DNA of 7,214 nt from Acidobacteriota bacterium. Lineage in GTDB: Bacteria > Acidobacteriota > Vicinamibacteria > Vicinamibacterales > 2-12-FULL-66-21. Below, in pieces: positions 1 through 7,214 of the stretch. Below the pieces are notes generated by a model. That model had not been told where the DNA came from and made no database searches. It worked only from the letters and a program-made list of their open reading frames with translations. Made by a program: the position numbers and the translations under genes. Each line of letters opens with the position of its first letter. The stretch's first letter is position 1. Location: the NCBI GenBank assembly GCA_013697225.1, contig JACCXG010000155.1, forward strand, positions 1-7,214, written 5' to 3'.

Positions 1-162
1 GCCGAGGTCGGCCGTTACGCGGAGCGGACCGAGCGGCCGGCAGCCGACGTGCGGGCGCGGCTCGAGAAAGAGGGGGGCCTCAGCCGCCTCTATACCGGGC
101 TGCGCCGCGAGAAGACAGTGGCATTCCTGCTCTCGCGGGCAACCGGTATCGAAGAGGGCTGA
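1..162 (+). CDS. tig: Trigger factor, C-terminal end (partial)
   Basis: Frame 1 is open from the window edge to a TGA at 160-162, giving 53 residues. The fragment has the charged, helical end typical of trigger factor: a VRARLEKEGGLSRLYTGLRR stretch, then EKTVAFLLSRATGIEEG at the terminus. Trigger factor is a ribosome-bound chaperone and peptidyl-prolyl isomerase that shields nascent chains at the exit tunnel. The visible part belongs to the helical C-terminal substrate-cradle domain; the ribosome-binding and PPIase domains lie upstream of the window. The identification rests on this tail together with the position directly before clpP-clpX-lon, the classic location of tig. The reading frame ends cleanly with no sign of a frameshift. 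A short helical tail alone would be weak evidence; the neighbourhood makes the call strong. Confidence 0.88.
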   Translation, partial: AEVGRYAERTERPAADVRARLEKEGGLSRLYTGLRREKTVAFLLSRATGIEEG

Positions 163-290
163 CCCTTCCGATAAGGCCAGAGAACCTGGGCCGGCCGGGG
201 AACCATGGTACAATTCTGAGGAACCCGCTGGAGCATCTCCCCTTTCGACCCCCAGCACATTGCACGGAACGCAAGGCTTTCGGACTGTTT
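163..290 (+). other. tig-clpP intergenic leader
   Basis: This 128-bp gap is the longest non-coding stretch inside the cluster. It contains an extended -10 promoter candidate at 206-214 and an 8-bp palindrome GGCCGGCC at 189-196. There is no convincing intrinsic terminator, no CIRCE-type inverted repeat and no clear sigma-32 heat-shock promoter. If transcription starts near 220, clpP would have a leader of roughly 70 nt. Confidence 0.5.
206..214 (+). promoter_or_regulatory. Extended -10 promoter candidate upstream of clpP
   Basis: TGG followed by TACAAT (209-214) matches the extended -10 pattern TGn-TATAAT, with five of six bases in the hexamer. The sequence 17 bp upstream (CTGGGC, 186-191) is a poor -35, which is tolerated by extended -10 promoters. 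It would let clpP-clpX and the downstream genes be transcribed independently of tig. In a GC-rich background such an AT-rich hexamer in a non-coding gap is noticeable, but there is no experimental or conservation support here. Confidence 0.45.
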
Positions 291-890
291 ATGCCTGAAC
301 GCATGCAGCTCATCCCCATGGTGGTCGAGCAGACCAACCGCGGGGAGCGCGCCTACGACATTTTTTCGCGTCTGCTGAAAGACAGCATCATCTTCGTCGG
401 GACGCCGATTGACGACCAGATCGCCAATCTCGTCATCGCCCAGATGCTGTTCCTCGAGGCGGAGGACCCGGACCGCGACATCCTCCTGTACATCAACAGC
501 CCGGGGGGAGTCGTCACGGCCGGGATGGCGATCTACGACACCATGCAGTTCATCAAGCCGGACGTCCAGACCTACTGCATCGGGCAGGCGGCGTCGGTGG
601 CGGCTGTTTTGCTGGCAGCGGGCGCCAGAGGGAAGCGTTTCTCGCTGCCGAACTCGCGGATTCTCATCCATCAGCCCTGGGTACAGGGGCTCGGCGGACA
701 GACCACAGATATTGATATCCACGCTCGCGAGCTGCTCCGGACCCGCGAACGGCTGAACCAGATCCTGGCATACCACACGGGGCAGCCGCTCAAGCGGATC
801 CAGGAGGACACGGAGCGCGATTACATCCTGGGGCCGGATCAGGGTAAGGAATACGGTATTATTGATGACGTCATCAGGAAACGGGCGTAG
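291..890 (+). CDS. clpP: ATP-dependent Clp protease proteolytic subunit ClpP
   Basis: ClpP is the cytoplasmic serine peptidase that forms a double-heptamer barrel and degrades proteins fed in by ClpX or related unfoldases. The 199-residue product is of normal family length. The catalytic triad is visible: Ser102 in GQAASVAAVLLAAG, His127 in ILIHQPW, and Asp177 in TERDYIL. The Ser-His spacing equals that of E. coli ClpP; the His-Asp interval is one residue longer, in the handle loop before QTTDIDIHARE. The active-site motif reads SVA instead of the usual SMG. Met5 aligns with the E. coli processing site (RM-QLIPMVVEQ against HM-ALVPMVIEQ), so the enzyme may be made with a five-residue leader, or the true start may be the ATG at 303. 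Neither start has a strong ribosome-binding site. clpX follows after 75 bp. Confidence 0.97.
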   Translation: MPERMQLIPMVVEQTNRGERAYDIFSRLLKDSIIFVGTPIDDQIANLVIAQMLFLEAEDPDRDILLYINSPGGVVTAGMAIYDTMQFIKPDVQTYCIGQAASVAAVLLAAGARGKRFSLPNSRILIHQPWVQGLGGQTTDIDIHARELLRTRERLNQILAYHTGQPLKRIQEDTERDYILGPDQGKEYGIIDDVIRKRA

Positions 891-923
891 TCTCCACCTG
901 CCGGTTTCCAGCGGCCCACGCGC

Positions 924-965
924 GGAAGCTGGTCACTGGACACGCGGCACTGGGGACTGATCACC
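924..965 (+). repeat. Degenerate heptamer tandem repeat ending at the clpX start codon
   Basis: Six consecutive 7-base blocks can be read without a phase shift: GGAAGCT, GGTCACT, GGACACG, CGGCACT, GGGGACT, GATCACC. The approximate consensus is GGnCACT, and the last block ends directly before the clpX ATG at 966. The fifth block supplies the GGGGA that serves as Shine-Dalgarno. The array is too degenerate for a simple slippage microsatellite, but the shared phase and the -ACT ending are unlike the flanking sequence. It resembles, in period and in its TGG...AC pattern, the heptamer array after rho. Confidence 0.5.
952..956 (+). promoter_or_regulatory. clpX Shine-Dalgarno sequence
   Basis: GGGGA lies 9 nt before the ATG at 966, a normal spacing for a ribosome-binding site. 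It supports the chosen clpX start. It lies inside the heptamer repeat of the clpP-clpX spacer. Confidence 0.55.
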
Positions 966-2216
966 ATGGTCAAGAAAACCGCTGACGGCGAAATCCTCCG
1001 CTGCTCCTTCTGCAACAAGGACCAGAACGACGTCCGCAAGCTGATTGCCGGGCCCACCGTCTTCATCTGCGACGAGTGCGTCGAAGTCTGCAACGACATC
1101 ATTGCCGACGACAATCGTTTCGAGGCCCGCGGGGGGTCGCGCTCGTCCCTGCCGGTGCCCCAGGAGATCAAGAAGTTCCTCGACGAGTACGTCATCGGGC
1201 AGGAGCAAACGAAGAAAAAACTCGCCGTATCGGTGTACAACCACTACAAGCGGATCGAGATCCAGAAGCAGTCCCGCAGCCGGAACGACATCGAGCTGAC
1301 CAAGTCGAACATCATGCTCATCGGCCCGACCGGCACGGGCAAGACGCTGCTGGCACAGACCCTCGCCAAGCTCCTCTCCGTCCCGTTCACGATCGTCGAT
1401 GCGACAACCCTCACCGAAGCGGGGTACGTCGGCGAGGATGTCGAGAACATCATCCTGAAGCTGCTGCAGGCGGCCGGCGGCGACATCGAGAAGTGCCAGC
1501 AGGGGATCATCTATATCGACGAAGTCGACAAGATCTGCCGCAAGGACGAGAACCCCTCCATTACCCGCGACGTCTCGGGTGAAGGGGTGCAGCAGGCCCT
1601 GCTGAAGATCCTGGAGGGCACGGTGGCCAACGTCCCGCCGCAGGGCGGGCGCAAGCACCCGCACCAGGAGTTCTTCCAGGTCGACACGACGAACATCCTG
1701 TTCATCTGCGGCGGAGCCTTCGTCGGGCTCGACAAGCAGATCGACAGGCGGATCGGCAAGAAAACGCTCGGGTTCAGGGCCGACGTGAAGTCGCTGTCGA
1801 CGCGCGACATCGGCAGCACGCTTGAGATGGTCGAGCCGGAAGACCTCATCAAATACGGTCTCATCCCCGAGTTCGTCGGCCGCCTCCCCGTGGTCGGCAC
1901 CCTGCACGAGCTCGACAAGCCGGCCCTGGTCCAGATCCTCACGCAACCCAGGAACGCCATCACGCGTCAGTACCAGAAGCTGTTCGAGTACGAGAACGTG
2001 AAGCTCCGGTTCACGGACGACTCCCTCGAGGCGATCGCCGAGTCCGCGCTGCAGCGCAAGATCGGGGCGCGGGGCCTGCGGATGATCATCGAGGACCTGA
2101 TGCTGGACCTCATGTACAGCCTTCCGGGCCAGAAGAAGGTTCGCGAGTGCGTCATCACGCGTGAGGTCGTCCAGTCCAAGGAAAAGCCGATCACGCTGAT
2201 CGAGAAGGCCGGCTAG
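966..2216 (+). CDS. clpX: ATP-dependent Clp protease ATP-binding subunit ClpX
   Basis: ClpX is the hexameric AAA+ unfoldase that recognises degradation tags, unfolds substrates and threads them into ClpP. The 416-residue length is typical. An N-terminal zinc-binding domain has the four cysteines Cys13, Cys16, Cys35 and Cys38 (CSFC and CDEC). The AAA+ core shows Walker A GPTGTGKT (120-127), the pore-1 loop GYVG (153-156), Walker B IYIDE (182-186), the RKH pore loop (229-231), the arginine-finger region EFVGRLPVV (303-310, Arg306) and the sensor-2 motif GARGLR (367-372). The ClpP-docking IGF loop is present as LGF at 268-270, a conservative change. The start has GGGGA 9 nt upstream. It lies between its partner clpP and lon, consistent with one protein quality-control operon. 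All key residues are intact. Confidence 0.98.
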   Translation: MVKKTADGEILRCSFCNKDQNDVRKLIAGPTVFICDECVEVCNDIIADDNRFEARGGSRSSLPVPQEIKKFLDEYVIGQEQTKKKLAVSVYNHYKRIEIQKQSRSRNDIELTKSNIMLIGPTGTGKTLLAQTLAKLLSVPFTIVDATTLTEAGYVGEDVENIILKLLQAAGGDIEKCQQGIIYIDEVDKICRKDENPSITRDVSGEGVQQALLKILEGTVANVPPQGGRKHPHQEFFQVDTTNILFICGGAFVGLDKQIDRRIGKKTLGFRADVKSLSTRDIGSTLEMVEPEDLIKYGLIPEFVGRLPVVGTLHELDKPALVQILTQPRNAITRQYQKLFEYENVKLRFTDDSLEAIAESALQRKIGARGLRMIIEDLMLDLMYSLPGQKKVRECVITREVVQSKEKPITLIEKAG

Positions 2217-2280
2217 GACGCCGGCGCTCCCGGTTCGCGTGCGGGTCCGGCTCCCTTGGCCGTTTTGACAATTGGATTAA
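2217..2280 (+). other. clpX-lon intergenic spacer
   Basis: This 64-bp spacer contains a weak GC-rich inverted repeat (GCCGG 2220-2224 with CCGGC 2247-2251, and CCCG 2229-2232 with CGGG 2242-2245) and a perfect TTGACA at 2265-2270. No convincing -10 hexamer is placed where it could drive lon from a start site upstream of the ATG. I see neither a strong terminator nor a convincing promoter, so read-through from clpX is the simplest reading. Confidence 0.4.
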
Positions 2281-4674
<2,394 letters not shown>

Positions 4675-5386
4675 TCGCGCGGCCGAAGCCTGCGGGCGCA
4701 CTACCGAGTTGAAGGTCATCGCCGCCGAGTTCGTGACGAGCGCTGCCGCAGGCGGCAGCACCGAAGGGATTCCCCGTGACGGCCTCCTCCAGGTCGCCGT
4801 TGCGGGGCGGTCGAATGTCGGGAAGTCCACGCTGCTGAACGCGCTGTGCCGCCGCAAGATCGCGCGCACGAGCGCCGCTCCCGGAAAGACACGTCTGGCG
4901 AACGTCTTCCGGATCACCATCGAGGGAGGCGGCCCCGGCAGGCGCAGCCTCTACCTGGTGGACCTGCCCGGTTACGGGTACGCACGGGGCGGCGCTGATG
5001 CGGCGGCCGAGCTGGCGACGGTGTCCGAGGCCTATTTTGCTGCCGCGCGTACCCGGCGCGGATCGGGTGCTGTCGGCAACGCAGGGCAGGAATTCAGCCT
5101 CGCAGCCGACGCCGTCACTGCTGGAGAGGGCATCGGCCCGGCGGGTAAGCGGCCGGCCTCACGCGGGGCGGATCAGGGACCGGTCGCACTGCTGCTGGTC
5201 GACGCGAGGCATCCAGGTCTCGAGAGCGACATCCAGGCGGCGCACTGGTTCAGCTCCATGCAGGTGGACCACCGGATCGTCGCCACAAAGATAGACAAGC
5301 TGTCGCGCGGCGAGCGCGCGCGCAACCTGAAGGCGCTCGAACACTCACTAGGCATGCCGCCGCTGCCCGTCTCGGCTGCGAACGGC

Positions 5387-5392
5387 GAAGGA
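5387..5392 (+). promoter_or_regulatory. rho Shine-Dalgarno candidate inside engB
   Basis: GAAGGA ends 11 nt before the GTG at 5404 and lies within the engB coding sequence. It favours the GTG start over the only other good in-frame candidate, ATG 5500, which has no purine-rich site upstream. It suggests that rho translation is coupled to that of engB. Confidence 0.45.
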
Positions 5393-5403
5393 TTGGACGC
5401 ACT

Positions 5404-6834
<1,431 letters not shown>

Positions 6835-6838
6835 CAGA

Positions 6839-6887
6839 ACTCCCAATTCCCAACTCCCAATTCCCAACTACCAACGCCCAACTTCCA
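6839..6887 (+). repeat. Heptamer tandem repeat, left arm (consensus AYTCCCA)
   Basis: Seven consecutive 7-base units can be read in one phase: ACTCCCA, ATTCCCA, ACTCCCA, ATTCCCA, ACTACCA, ACGCCCA, ACTTCCA. The first four alternate perfectly as a 14-base double unit repeated twice; the last three are degenerate. The array starts 5 bp after the rho stop codon. Its period matches the heptameric STRR-type repeats described in cyanobacteria, but relationship is not shown. Confidence 0.85.
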
Positions 6888-6905
6888 AAGCGCGTTGTTC
6901 TCCCT

Positions 6906-6933
6906 TGGGAATTGGGAGTTGGGATTTGGGAGT
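6906..6933 (+). repeat. Heptamer tandem repeat, right arm (consensus TGGGANT)
   Basis: Four units, TGGGAAT, TGGGAGT, TGGGATT and TGGGAGT, are the reverse complement of the left-arm type. Together with the left arm they make an inverted pair of tandem arrays placed between the convergent rho and receptor genes. Confidence 0.85.
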
Positions 6934-6951
6934 GTGTCTGCGTCAGCTCCT

Positions 6952-7214
6952 TTAGAACCTGAACTTCACTCCAAACTGCAGGTTCCGCTGCGGGTCGGCG
7001 TTGAAGAATGCCGTGGACGTGATCCGGCCGGCGTTCGCGTTCAAGTTGCCAGGCACGCCGATCTCGGACTCGGGGTTCCCGGGGTTCCCGAGGTTCACCG
7101 TGTTGAACAGGTTCACCACCTCCAGCCTGAGCTCGAGGCCGCGGTCCGCCCCGAACGCCAGGTGCTTGAAGAGCGACGCGTCGGTCCGCCAGTAGCCCGG
7201 CCCGCGGAGCGCAT
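6952..7214 (-). CDS. TonB-dependent receptor, Oar-like, C-terminal end (partial)
   Basis: On the reverse strand a frame is open from the window edge to TAA (complement of 6952-6954), giving 86 residues. The fragment includes GPGYWRTDASLFKHLAFG, then LELRLEVVNLFNTVNLGNP, then GRITSTAFFNADPQRNLQFG and ends VKFRF. This succession (a GPGYWxTDxSLFK strand, an ExxNLFNxxNxGNP strand, an FGRITST-like segment, a DPRxxQFxxKFxF end) is characteristic of large carboxypeptidase-regulatory-like and TonB-dependent outer-membrane barrels, the Oar-like type abundant in Acidobacteriota. The terminal Phe after alternating residues is the usual signal for outer-membrane insertion by the BAM complex. These are the last barrel strands; plug, CarboxypepD-like domain and signal peptide lie beyond the window. 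Substrate cannot be told. It is transcribed towards rho and is functionally unrelated to the protease cluster. Confidence 0.85.
   Translation of the reverse strand, partial: ALRGPGYWRTDASLFKHLAFGADRGLELRLEVVNLFNTVNLGNPGNPESEIGVPGNLNANAGRITSTAFFNADPQRNLQFGVKFRF

Larger units (their letters stand above)
6839..6933. terminator. Large hairpin between convergent genes, possible bidirectional terminator
   Basis: Bases 6839-6867 pair with 6905-6933 over 29 positions with a single mismatch (T6847 opposite T6925). The 37-base loop can fold further through CAACGC (6872-6877) with GCGTTG (6892-6897). The hairpin fills almost the whole gap between the 3' ends of rho and the receptor gene, so it would form in transcripts from either side. 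There is no T-tract after either arm, so it is not a classical intrinsic terminator. It could instead block 3' exonucleases or work with Rho. The structure is certain from complementarity; the function is inferred. Confidence 0.5.

Noticed and set aside
361..366. T6 run in clpP as a slippage or frameshift site
   Set aside because: It encodes part of the expected YDIFSRLL motif in frame, and the full-length ClpP reads through without any need for recoding.
90..776. 228-codon - strand frame across the clpP leader and clpP
   Set aside because: Antisense to clpP with no motif; explained by codon bias.
933..1946. 337-codon open frame on the - strand opposite clpX
   Set aside because: Antisense shadow of clpX with low-complexity Asp/Leu/Val-rich translation.
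2220..2251. GC-rich inverted repeat after clpX as an intrinsic terminator
   Set aside because: The stems are only 5 and 4 bp with an asymmetric internal loop, and the T4 run begins 12 bases after the stem. Too weak to call.
7001..7195. 64-codon + strand open frame at the right end
   Set aside because: It is antisense to the receptor C-terminus, which has clear family motifs on the - strand.

Overview
This is a GC-rich bacterial chromosomal segment carrying a compact, co-directional protein quality-control locus. In order on the + strand it holds the 3' end of tig (trigger factor), then clpP, clpX, lon, engB (yihA/ysxC family) and rho. At the right edge, convergent on the - strand, is the 3' end of a TonB-dependent receptor of the Oar-like type. 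Strongly GC-biased third codon positions, the tig-clpP-clpX-lon order, a non-'SMG' ClpP active-site motif and the Oar-like receptor tail together suggest Acidobacteriota, possibly a Vicinamibacteria-like lineage. That placement is an inference from protein style, not a demonstrated assignment.

Layout: 1-162 is the tig C-terminus. 163-290 is the only sizeable leader inside the cluster and contains a good extended -10 promoter candidate (206-214). clpP (291-890) and clpX (966-2216) are separated by 75 bp whose last 42 bp are a degenerate heptamer repeat running up to the clpX start codon. A 64-bp gap leads to lon (2281-4674), whose start is fixed by an in-frame TAA directly before the ATG. engB most likely starts at a TTG 34 bp after lon (4709-5446) and carries an insertion of about 40 residues. 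rho (5404-6834) starts at a GTG inside the end of engB. The 117 bp between rho and the receptor gene hold an inverted pair of heptamer tandem repeats able to form a 29-bp hairpin stem. The receptor fragment occupies 6952-7214 on the - strand.

How the genes fit together: trigger factor folds nascent chains at the ribosome. ClpX unfolds tagged proteins and feeds them to the ClpP peptidase, and Lon is a second, self-contained AAA+ protease. EngB is a GTPase needed for large ribosomal subunit assembly, and Rho terminates transcription. tig-clpP-clpX-lon is a classic arrangement and lon-engB is known from Bacillus. The extension to rho with an overlapping start is the less usual part.

I found no phage, IS, CRISPR, tRNA or rRNA feature and no evidence of an undescribed multi-gene system. 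The genes are housekeeping genes with intact catalytic motifs. The most interesting signals are the two heptamer-repeat spacers and the EngB insertion.
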